Positions 1 through 8,964 of a stretch of DNA of 64,000 nucleotides are shown here, piece by piece. Positions within the stretch are counted from its first letter, which is position 1. Every line of letters begins with the position of its first letter. The stretch is from an uncultured Kordia sp. (lineage in GTDB: Bacteria; Bacteroidota; Bacteroidia; Flavobacteriales; Flavobacteriaceae). The stretch spans positions 62,001 through 126,000 of the forward strand of contig NZ_CANMEZ010000009.1 in the NCBI RefSeq assembly GCF_947496985.1, written 5' to 3'. The notes under the pieces are model-generated. The model was not told where the DNA came from, did no database searches, and saw nothing but the letters and a program-made list of their open reading frames with translations. The position numbers were made by a program, and so were the translations under genes.

Positions 1-1078
1 CTTTTTGAGCTAAGAAAAATGGTTTTCTTCCGTCTGTTTCAGCCATCGAATTCAGTAAATCTAGGATTAAGGTATTTGCTTCAATTAATTTATTACCTTT
101 TGTGAGTGCTTTGCATTTGTTGTATTTAAATACAATAGAATTGCCTGGATAGTTTTTGTTTTCAATTAAATCAATAGACTTATCTATATAATAAGTTCCG
201 TGTTCTAAATGTTTTTTATCAATTAAAGAATCGGCTTTGTAGCTTATATACCAATCGCCCACATGATTTAAAGCGGTACTGTAATAGATTCTTTCATTTT
301 CTTGGAATGATGGTGACGCATGTGAAGCTTCCAAGCTTTTTATCACTTTGGTGAGTTCAAGACTGTCTTCTTTTTTTTCTGCTAGTTTGTAAAGTAAGTA
401 TATTTTTCGGTAGTCTAAGATAACTTCATACCGATGCGATTTGGTTTTGTCAAGATGTTTTTTGTGTTTTCTATATATTTTTTCAGCAAAGCGAATGTTT
501 CGTTTCGCTTCTGCCAAATTTCCATGATATGCAGCTTCTGTTGATAGAAATACATACGCATCCACTAAATAGTCCAAGTTTGGTTTATAGTCATCCGTTA
601 AGTATTTGATGGCAGTTTTCATGGTATTTTCTGCACGTTTTGGAAAGTTGAGGTTCGATTCTCCATATGCTCTTTTGTAATATAAAGCACCTTTAACATT
701 TTTCCCTCTTTTGCTCGTGATGTTATTGCAGAATGGAAGTCCTTTTTCAACACTTTTTATACTTTCTGAATAGTTTCCGGTGTAAAAATATCCTTGAAAT
801 TCATAGTAATATAAATCTGCGATATCTAAACTGTCTTTTGCTGTTTTTGGATTTACATTGTTGATATGTGTATCTAAATATTCCAACAGTTTAGTGTACT
901 GTTCCGTATTGTTTAGTGCGCTGGCTGTTTTCCACATTAAATGAACGCTAGGGTTTGTAAGCGAATCTTGTTTTTGATAGTGATTACTTTTTGCAGCTAC
1001 GCTAGTGTATATACATAGTACGCATAGGATAAAAGTTATGCGTACTATGTTGACTATTTGTGGTTTGGATTTGTTCAA
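1..1078 (-). CDS. TPR-like exported protein, C-terminus off the window
   Basis: An open frame runs from about 1078 leftwards off the window edge without a stop, so only about 359 N-terminal residues are visible. No ATG lies at the 5' end; a TTG at 1076-1078 gives a short basic stretch followed by a hydrophobic segment (ITFILCVLCIYTSVAA), a likely signal peptide. The rest is helical and rich in Tyr, Lys and Asn, with spaced patterns typical of degenerate tetratricopeptide repeats. Two full-length proteins in this window (18211-20412 and 60984-63197) begin the same way and end as hybrid histidine kinases, so this may be the sensor half of a related kinase or of a LuxR-type regulator. That is inference, because the catalytic or DNA-binding part is not present here. 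The start codon is uncertain. Confidence 0.6.
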   Translation of the reverse strand, partial: MNKSKPQIVNIVRITFILCVLCIYTSVAAKSNHYQKQDSLTNPSVHLMWKTASALNNTEQYTKLLEYLDTHINNVNPKTAKDSLDIADLYYYEFQGYFYTGNYSESIKSVEKGLPFCNNITSKRGKNVKGALYYKRAYGESNLNFPKRAENTMKTAIKYLTDDYKPNLDYLVDAYVFLSTEAAYHGNLAEAKRNIRFAEKIYRKHKKHLDKTKSHRYEVILDYRKIYLLYKLAEKKEDSLELTKVIKSLEASHASPSFQENERIYYSTALNHVGDWYISYKADSLIDKKHLEHGTYYIDKSIDLIENKNYPGNSIVFKYNKCKALTKGNKLIEANTLILDLLNSMAETDGRKPFFLAQK

Positions 1079-1138
1079 TTTGTTTAAATAGGTTGTATTG
1101 TGGTTTCCTTAAAAGTACAATTTTTTGTTTGTATTTTT

Positions 1139-1726
1139 TTAGAAAAGATTTGTGCTTTCTGCTATCGCAATAGCTATTTTTTTATAATCGCGGTTTTTGG
1201 CAACTTCTTCTTCTTTAAATACAGATCCTGGAGCCGTTATAACAACAGAATAACCATCCATTTTTATAGAAAGCTCTCTTTTTTTAGCCTTCCAAATAGC
1301 AGCTTTTCCCAAATTAGATACATATTCTGAAGATTTTGACATCTTTTTTTTGAGTTCCCAAGTTTCTTCCCATTTTTCACCTTCTGCGAGTTGATCTTCA
1401 GAGGCAAAAATAGTTCCTGTGAGATAATTGAAATCTCCATCACCTATGTATACAAGAAATCGACAGCTTTTAGACATGAATGTTTTTCCATCATCAGTCA
1501 ATATTTTTGAAGCATCAGGATAGAGTTCTTTTACTTTGTCATTATTGATGTAAGTACATAAATTTTTAGGAAGTGCAGAGAATTCTATTTTGTTTTTTAT
1601 AAAATTTGTATTTACAAAGTTTGTATCTCCTAATTCTGTTCCCACAGCGATGTTTTTGTCTCCAAAACATCCAGTGAGTGAAAAAGATATAGATAATATT
1701 AAAGCAATCAGTTTTATTGTTTTCAT
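1139..1726 (-). CDS. putative lipoprotein of unknown function
   Basis: A 195-residue protein with a lipoprotein signal peptide: Lys-rich start, hydrophobic core and lipobox LTGC with the acylated Cys at residue 20. It should therefore be membrane-anchored on the periplasmic or outer face. The mature part is mixed alpha/beta with a central Cys pair and no motif I recognise. It starts only 7 nt after the end of the upstream T9SS protein gene (1734-3617), which itself follows a secreted DUF4412-like gene by 14 nt, so the three are probably one transcript of exported proteins. Function unknown. Confidence 0.75.
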   Translation of the reverse strand: MKTIKLIALILSISFSLTGCFGDKNIAVGTELGDTNFVNTNFIKNKIEFSALPKNLCTYINNDKVKELYPDASKILTDDGKTFMSKSCRFLVYIGDGDFNYLTGTIFASEDQLAEGEKWEETWELKKKMSKSSEYVSNLGKAAIWKAKKRELSIKMDGYSVVITAPGSVFKEEEVAKNRDYKKIAIAIAESTNLF

Positions 1727-1733
1727 TGTTATA

Positions 1734-3617
1734 TTAGTTGATGATTAATTTTTTTATTTGAGTTGTGTTATCTGTTTTTATTCGGACAGCATACATTCCG
1801 CTAGCTAAAGTGTTGAGCTGAATTGTTTGAGCATGTGTAGTACCGTTTTTACGACTTAAAATTTGTTTTCCAGACATGTCATAAATTGAAATTTCTTCTA
1901 ATGGAGTTTTAGCACTTATTGTAAAATTATTATTTGCAGGATTTGGATATAAAAGTATTTGGTTTTCATTATTTTGAAAGTCCGTAACCGAAAGCGTTGA
2001 CGTATCTTGCACATTTAAAACAAAACCTCCATTTACGTTTTCAGGTAAATCTGTTCTGTTCATGGTATCAACTTCCAGCCAAACTTGTATATAATATGTT
2101 GTGTTTGGCATTAGATTTTCACCCAATAATTCACCTTCTGCGCAAAGCAACGGATTGGCATCTGTACACGATTCATAAAGCGCTATTTTTGAAGTAATTG
2201 TTCCCGCATTTATTGTCATGGTAACACTTCCAGATGCAGGTACTATAAATTCATACCAAACATCAAATATGACAATTCCATTTTGTTGACAGCTTGGTGT
2301 ATTTGTGCTCGCTGTAGCTCCTTGAGTTGTACCAATAGTATCTTGCGCTAATGTTATAGATGTTGCGTTTGTACAATCATCATTTTCTGGAGTACAATCG
2401 AGACTAAAATTAGTTTGTACATCTTTTTGAGTCCACGTAGTATTGCTGTAATTTACATCGTCAACATCAATACAGATTAAATTAGGATTTGAAGTAACTA
2501 TAAAGTTTGAAGTGTTGATATTTGAATTGCCACCATTTCTCATATCTAACCGAGTTAAAGCATTGTTATTAAGAATAACATTTGTTAATAATGGATTTTG
2601 TGACAAGTCTAGCTGTCCCACCATATTATTTGGAATCGTTAATTCTTCAAGAGCGGGCAATGTGCTTACATCAAGAGCTGTAAGGTTATTATCCTCTACA
2701 TATACTTGTGTTAAGTTTACATTTGATGAAAGATCTAAGCTCGTTATTGAGTTTTGATTTAAGCTTATAGATATCAAATTCACATTGTTTGAGAGATCAA
2801 TATTTGTTAACTGATTTATTGCAATTAATAATCCTGTTAAGGCAATATTCTGACTGACATCAACTGTCGTTAAATTATTATTGTAAACAAACAGTGTCTC
2901 TAGTGATGTAAATGCTTCAATACCTGTAAGGTCTGAAATATTACTGCTGTTTACATCTAAATAACTTATGTTGATGACATCAGACCGTAATATAAAACCA
3001 TTGACTATTCCGTCAGAATCAATATTTTGATCTACCAATGCTTGTTCAAAATTCATATCGGGAATTTCGACATTAACACTTTCTGCCAATTGAATATCGT
3101 CAAAAACAGCGTCGTTACTAGCTCCATTATTTCGTAGCGATATTATTCGAATACGAATAGTTCTTGTTCCAATAGGAGCAACTCTTGTATCTTCAAACCT
3201 ATACCATTCGCTTGTACTTGTTATAAACCCAGTATCAAATACTTCCAAAATGTTTCCATTTTCGTCACGATATTCTGCAATGGCTTTACCGCTATCTGCT
3301 GGAGTTTGTAAAAATGATTGTATATATCCACTAAATGTGTAATAATAAAGACCTGTGTCAATCAATACACTATTGGAAGAAACATCTACATCTTGACTTA
3401 ATTCTGCTAGCGCATTACTTCCTGCATAAAACATCTTTGTACCTTCTACTGGAGAAAATTGTGAATTTGCATTTGAGGCAGCCCAATTTCCTGAAACTTG
3501 CGTCCAACCATTACTTGTAAATGGTGAAACTTCAGCGCTTCCATTCACGACCAAATTTTGTGCATTCAGTGTAAAAGAAAATAATAATGTGAGTATTATA
3601 GATAATTGTAATTTCAT
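1734..3617 (-). CDS. secreted leucine-rich-repeat protein with T9SS type A sorting domain
   Basis: A 627-residue exported protein. An N-terminal signal peptide ending in LNAQ is followed by a beta-rich module (about 20-180) resembling carbohydrate-binding or CenC-type domains. Next come roughly eight leucine-rich repeats of about 21 residues (about 185-390, pattern LTxxDLSxNxxL), a domain with paired Cys resembling PPC-type modules (about 410-545), and a C-terminal sorting domain starting at LYPNPANN and ending KKLIIN. That ending is the hallmark of Bacteroidota T9SS type A cargo, so the protein is expected to be translocated through T9SS and attached to or released from the surface. The LRRs suggest a binding rather than catalytic role. 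It lies in a tight three-gene exported cluster on the minus strand. Confidence 0.88.
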   Translation of the reverse strand: MKLQLSIILTLLFSFTLNAQNLVVNGSAEVSPFTSNGWTQVSGNWAASNANSQFSPVEGTKMFYAGSNALAELSQDVDVSSNSVLIDTGLYYYTFSGYIQSFLQTPADSGKAIAEYRDENGNILEVFDTGFITSTSEWYRFEDTRVAPIGTRTIRIRIISLRNNGASNDAVFDDIQLAESVNVEIPDMNFEQALVDQNIDSDGIVNGFILRSDVINISYLDVNSSNISDLTGIEAFTSLETLFVYNNNLTTVDVSQNIALTGLLIAINQLTNIDLSNNVNLISISLNQNSITSLDLSSNVNLTQVYVEDNNLTALDVSTLPALEELTIPNNMVGQLDLSQNPLLTNVILNNNALTRLDMRNGGNSNINTSNFIVTSNPNLICIDVDDVNYSNTTWTQKDVQTNFSLDCTPENDDCTNATSITLAQDTIGTTQGATASTNTPSCQQNGIVIFDVWYEFIVPASGSVTMTINAGTITSKIALYESCTDANPLLCAEGELLGENLMPNTTYYIQVWLEVDTMNRTDLPENVNGGFVLNVQDTSTLSVTDFQNNENQILLYPNPANNNFTISAKTPLEEISIYDMSGKQILSRKNGTTHAQTIQLNTLASGMYAVRIKTDNTTQIKKLIIN

Positions 3618-3631
3618 AGTTTGTGATAGAT

Positions 3632-5035
3632 TTAAAACATCTTTTTATATTCCTTCGGGTTGATAGTTTTACTAATATTATCTTTGATGGCAATCGTTTC
3701 ACTTTTCATTGTACCTTCATTTGACTGAACCGTATATTCCATAATGTATCCTTGTAGCACTTCATTGTTTTGAATAAACCAGTTTGATAATTTCACTTCT
3801 GGCGCTACCCAAAAATTGATTTTTACAGAGTTATCAGACATTGAATATTCATAACACTTAGCACCTAAAATAGTTTTGGTATTTCCTGTTTTGGACAATT
3901 TTGTATAATCGTACTTCATCATTTGATCGGTAGGATTGTTCATGTTTTGTTGTCCCATCATTCCGTTAGACATGCGCATTTTTATTCCGGATGTTTCTAC
4001 AAAAATGTGTGTATTTCCTTTGTCCATAACAATGATGGATTCTCCAGCCATACCTTCATCGGAATATTCACTCATATCCGCTTTGATAGCAATATATTTT
4101 GCATTAGGGTTTAGTAGATACGATATGTTATAGGATCTATTTTGTTCTGGAACTGTAATTTTGGTTACTGTTTCAAATGTGAATTTATAAGTGCCAGGAA
4201 CTGCATTGTCTGTGGTTTTTTTTGAATTTTTATCGCCCCAAGAAGTCTCTTTTTTCGAATTGTTTTCCTTTTTAACTACACTTTGTTCATTTATAAATTC
4301 GGGTGTTTTCGAATCAATTCCACCTGTAATAGAAGATTCAAAAAAGGTTTCCGAATAGTCATCAATGTTTGCTTTTCTAATTACTTCTCTTAAAGTAGCA
4401 ACACCAGAAAAACTAATCTGAATTGCTTCATCTGTAAGTACATCTAGAGTAATTTCACCTTTGGCAACATCGTAGTTTTGATAATCATCAGTAACAGCAC
4501 GTTTAAAGTTATCTTCAGATTTTTTGTTGTAAGGTAGCTGTGGATCATATCCAAGACTTAAGCTAGCTTCTTCAGGAATTTTAAAAACCTGCCTTCCCTT
4601 AATTTTAGCTTCTTTGGTATCGTGTTTTAAATTTTTGTCGGTTTTGATATGAATTGTAAAGCCATCATAAATATCCGCTTCATGCGACCACCAATTTCCA
4701 GAAATGCGATAGCCATCATTTGTTTTTGCAACTTTAATCTTGGTAGCTTCCGTAATTTCAACACTACCAAACTTTTTAGAATGTTTGATAATTACATCTC
4801 CAAAATCTTTTTCATTTTTGGTAGCTGGTTTTCCTGCATTCAGATTGTTTCTACCTTCTATAGCACCATCGATTGTTTTTTCTGCTTTATCTTCTATTTT
4901 TTTTAAGGCCTTATTTTCAAGTTCTTTTGCTTTTTGTTTTGCTCTTTCTTTCATTTTTTTAAAAATCTGAGCATCAGCATTTTGAAATGAAAATACACAA
5001 AGAATAAGGAGTAGAATACTTAATTTATGTTTCAT
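3632..5035 (-). CDS. secreted DUF4412-like protein
   Basis: A 467-residue protein with a signal peptide (cleavage near NADAQ). A strongly basic, Lys/Glu-rich helical stretch (about 24-65) follows, then a mostly beta C-terminal half. The last 150 residues (methionine-rich segment, then GAKCYEYS and VAPEVKLSNW) resemble the DUF4412 family of periplasmic Bacteroidota proteins; the assignment is from pattern memory only. It is the first gene of the exported cluster and is divergent from the sigma factor at 5141, with 105 nt between starts. That layout makes the cluster a candidate target of that sigma factor (inference). Confidence 0.7.
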   Translation of the reverse strand: MKHKLSILLLILCVFSFQNADAQIFKKMKERAKQKAKELENKALKKIEDKAEKTIDGAIEGRNNLNAGKPATKNEKDFGDVIIKHSKKFGSVEITEATKIKVAKTNDGYRISGNWWSHEADIYDGFTIHIKTDKNLKHDTKEAKIKGRQVFKIPEEASLSLGYDPQLPYNKKSEDNFKRAVTDDYQNYDVAKGEITLDVLTDEAIQISFSGVATLREVIRKANIDDYSETFFESSITGGIDSKTPEFINEQSVVKKENNSKKETSWGDKNSKKTTDNAVPGTYKFTFETVTKITVPEQNRSYNISYLLNPNAKYIAIKADMSEYSDEGMAGESIIVMDKGNTHIFVETSGIKMRMSNGMMGQQNMNNPTDQMMKYDYTKLSKTGNTKTILGAKCYEYSMSDNSVKINFWVAPEVKLSNWFIQNNEVLQGYIMEYTVQSNEGTMKSETIAIKDNISKTINPKEYKKMF

Positions 5036-5140
5036 GATAAATACGTTTGTTTATCCTTTTGTATATTTAGCAAGCTTAATATTAACAGCTACATAAAAAA
5101 AATCATTCTATTGTTAATATTTTAATCTTTTGCATAACTA

Positions 5141-5689
5141 ATGAATAGAAATAGCACAGATGCTGAATTACAAGATTTATTAAGATCTGATGATAAGAAG
5201 GCGCTTGAGACTATATATGTGAAATACAAGAATGAGTTTCTAAACTATGCCAAAAAGTATGGTTTGGATACGTACAATGCAACAGATATTTATCAAGATG
5301 CAATCATCGCAATGCATCATAACTTTGTTTCATCACAATTAGTAATTACTTCAAGCTCTATCAAAACCTATTTATTTGGTATTGGGAAATTTAAAATTTT
5401 AAAAAAGTTAAAAGAAGAACAAAAATTTTTAAATGTTGAAGCAAAAGAAGAAGATACATATACAGAAACACGTATAGAAGAATTAGAACCATCTGAACAA
5501 TCAATTACTTTAAGTAAAAACTTGGATAAGATGTCTGAAAGTTGTAGAAAAGTTTTAGAACTGTTTTATTATCGAAACTTAACAGTAGAAGAAATTGTAC
5601 AACTTACAGATTACAAAGATGGAAATACTGTTCGAAGTCATAAGTCGCGATGTTTAAAACGTTTAAAATCTTTATTTAAAATTAAATAA
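5141..5689 (+). CDS. ECF-type RNA polymerase sigma factor (sigma-70 family)
   Basis: A 182-residue protein with the two-domain layout of extracytoplasmic-function sigma factors: region 2 at about 25-95 (core-binding and -10 recognition, with DIYQDAIIAM) and region 4 helix-turn-helix at about 125-178 (LELFYYRNLTVEEIV through VRSHKSRCLKRLK). It would direct RNA polymerase to a small regulon. The stop codon TAA overlaps the ATG of the next gene by one base, so the two are translationally coupled, the usual arrangement of a sigma factor with its regulator. The exported cluster at 1139-5035 diverges from it. Confidence 0.9.
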   Translation: MNRNSTDAELQDLLRSDDKKALETIYVKYKNEFLNYAKKYGLDTYNATDIYQDAIIAMHHNFVSSQLVITSSSIKTYLFGIGKFKILKKLKEEQKFLNVEAKEEDTYTETRIEELEPSEQSITLSKNLDKMSESCRKVLELFYYRNLTVEEIVQLTDYKDGNTVRSHKSRCLKRLKSLFKIK

Positions 5690-6411
5690 TGGATAAAGAA
5701 AAATTCATACAAAATTATATAGCCAATCGCCTGTCTGAAGAAGAAAAGGCTAACGTAGAAGCTTTACTTGAAACAGATGCTGAAATGCAAGACTTGTATG
5801 AAACGCACAAGGAAATGGCTGCTGCGTTTCAATTATCTAATAAAAAAGCTATAAAGAAGCGTTTACAAGCATTAGATACTGAAGAAACTGGTTCTAAAAG
5901 GAAAGGTTTTTTTCAAAATAATTATAGTAAAATAGCCATTGTAGCTGTTTTTATTTTGGGTGTATTTTTTATGATTAATGTATTAAAGTCAGATGGCAAT
6001 TTATATGATTCTTATTTTGAAATTTGCCCCAATACCTATCTTCCTGTAACAAGAGGTGATTATCAAGATACATTAGAGTTTGAAGCGTTTAAATCTTATG
6101 AAAGCGCAGATTTTAAAACGGCAGAAACAACTTTCAATACTATTTTAAAAACGGATACAAATCCTACGATTCAATTTTATTACGCGATGTCTTTATTAAA
6201 TCAAGATAAACTTGATGAAGCTTTAACGCAATTACAGATATTGAATACAAAAACCTTCGATTACCAACTAGAATCACTTTGGTATACGGCATTAATTCAA
6301 ATTAAAAATAAAGATGTAGTAAGTGCTGAAAAGCATTTGAATGCTATTCAACAGTTAGATTCAGTTTTCAAAACTAAAGAAATTCAAGCGATCCTTAATA
6401 CATTTCCATAG
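5689..6411 (+). CDS. membrane TPR protein, probable anti-sigma partner
   Basis: A 240-residue protein with an N-terminal cytoplasmic region of about 80 residues whose opening (MDKEKFIQNYIANRLSEEEK) resembles the zinc-less anti-sigma N-terminus common in Flavobacteriia. A single transmembrane helix (about 82-99) and a periplasmic C-terminal part of about 140 residues with tetratricopeptide-like helices (YYAMSLLNQDKLDEAL and similar) follow. It overlaps the sigma gene by 1 nt. The likely role is membrane sequestration and signal-dependent release of the sigma factor; this follows from arrangement and topology, not from a diagnostic motif. Confidence 0.7.
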   Translation: MDKEKFIQNYIANRLSEEEKANVEALLETDAEMQDLYETHKEMAAAFQLSNKKAIKKRLQALDTEETGSKRKGFFQNNYSKIAIVAVFILGVFFMINVLKSDGNLYDSYFEICPNTYLPVTRGDYQDTLEFEAFKSYESADFKTAETTFNTILKTDTNPTIQFYYAMSLLNQDKLDEALTQLQILNTKTFDYQLESLWYTALIQIKNKDVVSAEKHLNAIQQLDSVFKTKEIQAILNTFP

Positions 6412-6587
6412 TTACAAATAGAAAGCATGTTTTGATATTTTTTATTTTTATTAAAAATTTGATAATCAATAATTTGTAGTGGATTTTCTTATTGCTTAAA
6501 TTAGATAATTTATGCTTTCTTCATTTGTTTTGCTTAGCAAATTCATAGTTCTTCGATTCATTAATTAATTTTAAAATCTTTACAATT

Positions 6588-6821
6588 ATGAAAAAAAAGA
6601 ATCTTAAATCATTAAGTTTTAACAAATCAAAAGTAAGTTTATTAGGAAGTAAAAACCTCACTGGTGGTTTGTGGCCAAATACAGGTTGGTTTTGTCATTC
6701 AGATATGTCTGAGTGTTTATGTTCTGGAGTACCAGGTTGTCCAATGCCATTAAATACAAACGAAGGACCATGTCCAAGTGGAAGTATAGGTTGTAATACT
6801 ACAACAAACATGGAACCATAA
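6588..6821 (+). CDS. Cys-rich RiPP precursor peptide, class I lanthipeptide-like
   Basis: A 77-residue peptide. The leader (residues 1-27) is MKKKNLKSLSFNKSKVSLL followed by a stretch ending in Thr-Gly-Gly at 25-27. It matches the Lys/Leu/Ser-rich, double-glycine leaders of the Bacteroidota natural-product precursor family (TIGR04149-like, often annotated class I lanthipeptide). The 50-residue core holds six Cys (36, 43, 45, 51, 62, 69) and many Ser, Thr, Gly and Pro. The GG motif predicts cleavage by a C39 peptidase-transporter. No dehydratase, cyclase, radical SAM maturase or ABC exporter lies in the window except the unrelated lipA, so it is an orphan precursor here. Whether it is modified with lanthionines or just disulfide-bonded is unknown. 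It follows the sigma/TPR pair by 176 nt. Confidence 0.72.
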   Translation: MKKKNLKSLSFNKSKVSLLGSKNLTGGLWPNTGWFCHSDMSECLCSGVPGCPMPLNTNEGPCPSGSIGCNTTTNMEP

Positions 6822-7133
6822 AAATTTAAGATATATAATACCATTTATGTAATTTTATAAAATGGTGTAAAAATCAAATGTAGGCTGTTTAAAAAGAGGA
6901 GGAGAACACTATTCTAACTTTTATCAACTTGATTCAAAATTCAGTTCAGAGTGATATCTTTTAAATTTTTAGACAGCTTATTTTCATTTCTTTAAAGTAT
7001 ATTAGTTTTCCTTAACCTTTCAGGAAAAACGCCCATTTAAGTCCCAATTCTTTTAGTTTCAATAATACAGGATATTCAAAACTCTTATACATAATAAGTT
7101 TGTAATGCGTATTAATCAGAAACTAAAATACTC
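6822..7133 (+). other. intergenic region with hairpin and MITE-like repeat
   Basis: No gene seen in these 312 bases. They contain an AT-rich hairpin just after the peptide gene (arms ACCATTT at 6840-6846 and AAATGGT at 6860-6866, without a clear T-run) and the 100-bp inverted-repeat element at 6881-6980 described separately. The last 100 bases presumably hold the promoter of the beta-helix gene; I cannot place a clear TAnnTTTG box. Confidence 0.5.
6881..6980. mobile_element. MITE-like 100-bp element with 15-bp terminal inverted repeats
   Basis: The ends TAGGCTGTTTAAAAA (6881-6895) and TTTTTAGACAGCTTA (6966-6980) are inverted copies matching at 13 of 15 positions. The GGCTGTCTAAAAA-type terminus resembles insertion-sequence ends seen in Bacteroidota. 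The interior is too short for a transposase, so this may be a non-autonomous miniature element or a solo remnant. No obvious target-site duplication could be confirmed by eye. Confidence 0.45.
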
Positions 7134-8702
7134 ATGAAAAAAAATATTCTTATAACAGTATTCCTTATTGTCTTTACAATAGAGGCGTACGGAGCAATCA
7201 GATATGTAACTCCAACTGGAGCCGGAACTTTAGATGGTACAAGTTGGGCAAATGCATTACCAGGCACTTCGCTTCAAGCAGCCATTGATGCATCGAGTGT
7301 TAATGACGAAGTTTGGGTTGCCTCAGGTACATATTATACCACAACCACCACTAATAGGACCATTTCATTTGGTATGAGAAATGGTGTTACAATTTATGGT
7401 AGTTTTTTAGGCACAGAAACACTTCTATCACAGCGTGTATTAACAAATGGGCTTACAAGTGTATTAAGTGGCGAAATTGGCGGAGTAGGAATTGCCGATA
7501 ATAGCTATAACGTTGTTTACAATCAAGAGTTAGATAATACGGCAATTATAGATGGTTTTATTATAGAAGGAGGAAATGACAATCGTTCTCCTACGAGTTC
7601 AGGCAATGGTTTAGGTGGCGGAATGTATAATCATGGGTATAATACTGGCGGATATTGTCATCCAATTGTTAGAAATTGTTTGTTTAGACAAAATACAGCT
7701 TCATGGGGCGCTGGCGCTTTTAATAATGGTTATGGTGGCGGAAATACTTTACCAACATATATCAATTGTGTATTTTCTCAAAATCATGCTTTAATTGAAG
7801 CAGGAGGAATGGATAGTTATGGTGTTGGCGGCACGGCAAGTCCAACAGTAATTAATACTATTTTTTATGAAAATACTTCAGCTACTAATGTAGGTGCTAT
7901 GTATGCTTGGGGCGGAGACGGCGGAAATTGTCATCCAGTTTTGATCAATTGTGCATTTATAAACAATATGGCGTTAAACGGTTATGGTGGTGCGTTCATT
8001 GCAGATAATTTAGATCCAAGTGGCGGAACATCATCAGGTTCATGTACAGTGACACTACAAAACTGTATAGTTTGGAATAATACCGCAACAGGAACGAGTC
8101 CACAATTTTATGTGCGAGGAACTGGAGCACAGGTAATTGCTACATATTCAGATATAAGTCTTACTGGGCAAAATGCTCCACATGTTATTTCTGGTGTAGG
8201 TACAGGAAACATTGATACAGATCCATTGTTTTTAGATATTACAACAGGAGCAGGAATTGATGGAATTTGGATGACTGCTGATGATGGTTTACAATTGCAA
8301 AATACTTCTTTGTGTATTGATGCTGGAAACAATACAGGAGTTGCCTCAACCGATATACTATTCAATAATAGAATATTCAATGCTACAGTAGATATGGGAG
8401 CATATGAATTTGACACAACAACTTTGAGTGTGAAAAATACGAAATCTAAATTGGTTGTAAGCATATATCCTAATCCAACAACATCCATTGTAAATCTAAG
8501 TTATAATAGTGCAGAAACAAATAATAGTTCAGTATTGCTTTTAGATATGCATGGAAAATTGATAAAAACGATTACTAAAGGACAAAAAAATACAGATACA
8601 TTCAATTATCAAGCAGATCTATCAAAACAACCATCAGGAATTTATTTTCTAATACTTCAAACAGACAAAGGAAATTATACAAATAAAATCATACGAAAAT
8701 AA
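7134..8702 (+). CDS. secreted right-handed beta-helix protein with T9SS type A sorting domain
   Basis: A 522-residue exported protein with a signal peptide (about 1-20, ending in AYGA). A long Gly/Asn-rich region (about 21-420) has the repeat character of a parallel beta-helix: it opens with RYVTPTGAGTLDGTSWANAL and has recurring blocks such as PTVINTIFYENTSATNVGAM and PVLINCAFINNMALNG. The C-terminal sorting domain begins VSIYPNPTTS (about 445) and ends NKIIRK. Such proteins are surface adhesins or polysaccharide-binding or -degrading proteins; no catalytic residues of a specific lyase family are identifiable. It is followed by a rho-independent-type hairpin at 8753-8784. Confidence 0.87.
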   Translation: MKKNILITVFLIVFTIEAYGAIRYVTPTGAGTLDGTSWANALPGTSLQAAIDASSVNDEVWVASGTYYTTTTTNRTISFGMRNGVTIYGSFLGTETLLSQRVLTNGLTSVLSGEIGGVGIADNSYNVVYNQELDNTAIIDGFIIEGGNDNRSPTSSGNGLGGGMYNHGYNTGGYCHPIVRNCLFRQNTASWGAGAFNNGYGGGNTLPTYINCVFSQNHALIEAGGMDSYGVGGTASPTVINTIFYENTSATNVGAMYAWGGDGGNCHPVLINCAFINNMALNGYGGAFIADNLDPSGGTSSGSCTVTLQNCIVWNNTATGTSPQFYVRGTGAQVIATYSDISLTGQNAPHVISGVGTGNIDTDPLFLDITTGAGIDGIWMTADDGLQLQNTSLCIDAGNNTGVASTDILFNNRIFNATVDMGAYEFDTTTLSVKNTKSKLVVSIYPNPTTSIVNLSYNSAETNNSSVLLLDMHGKLIKTITKGQKNTDTFNYQADLSKQPSGIYFLILQTDKGNYTNKIIRK

Positions 8703-8752
8703 TCATTGAGCAATCATAAATTGATTCATAGTTTCTAAGAATAATTCGCTAA

Positions 8753-8784
8753 AGTCAGAAAAATCAACATTTCTGGCTTTTTTA
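8753..8784 (+). terminator. rho-independent-like terminator
   Basis: Arms AGTCAGAAA (8753-8761) and TTTCTGGCT (8770-8778) pair with one G-T wobble across an 8-nt loop and are followed by a run of Ts. It sits 50 nt after the stop of the beta-helix T9SS gene. Confidence 0.65.
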
Positions 8785-8917
8785 ATTTCGTTATTGGAAA
8801 TATTTTACTGAAAAATGTTGAGGTTTATAAATGTATTAAAAGCAAGATGAACTTTGTGATTTTTACCCATAATTACTGAATATTAGTTAAAAATCGGTCA
8901 AAAAATATAAAAATCAC

Positions 8918-8925
8918 TACTTTTG
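8918..8925 (+). promoter_or_regulatory. Bacteroidota-type -7 promoter element
   Basis: TACTTTTG fits the TAnnTTTG -7 consensus of the Bacteroidota primary sigma factor. It lies 47 nt before the TTG and 74 nt before the GTG candidate start of the cysteine dioxygenase gene. The -33 element 19 nt upstream is poor, so the call rests on the -7 box and its position. Confidence 0.5.
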
Positions 8926-8964
8926 CAAAACGGAAGTTATTTCATGCGCTACTGAAATAGTGAA

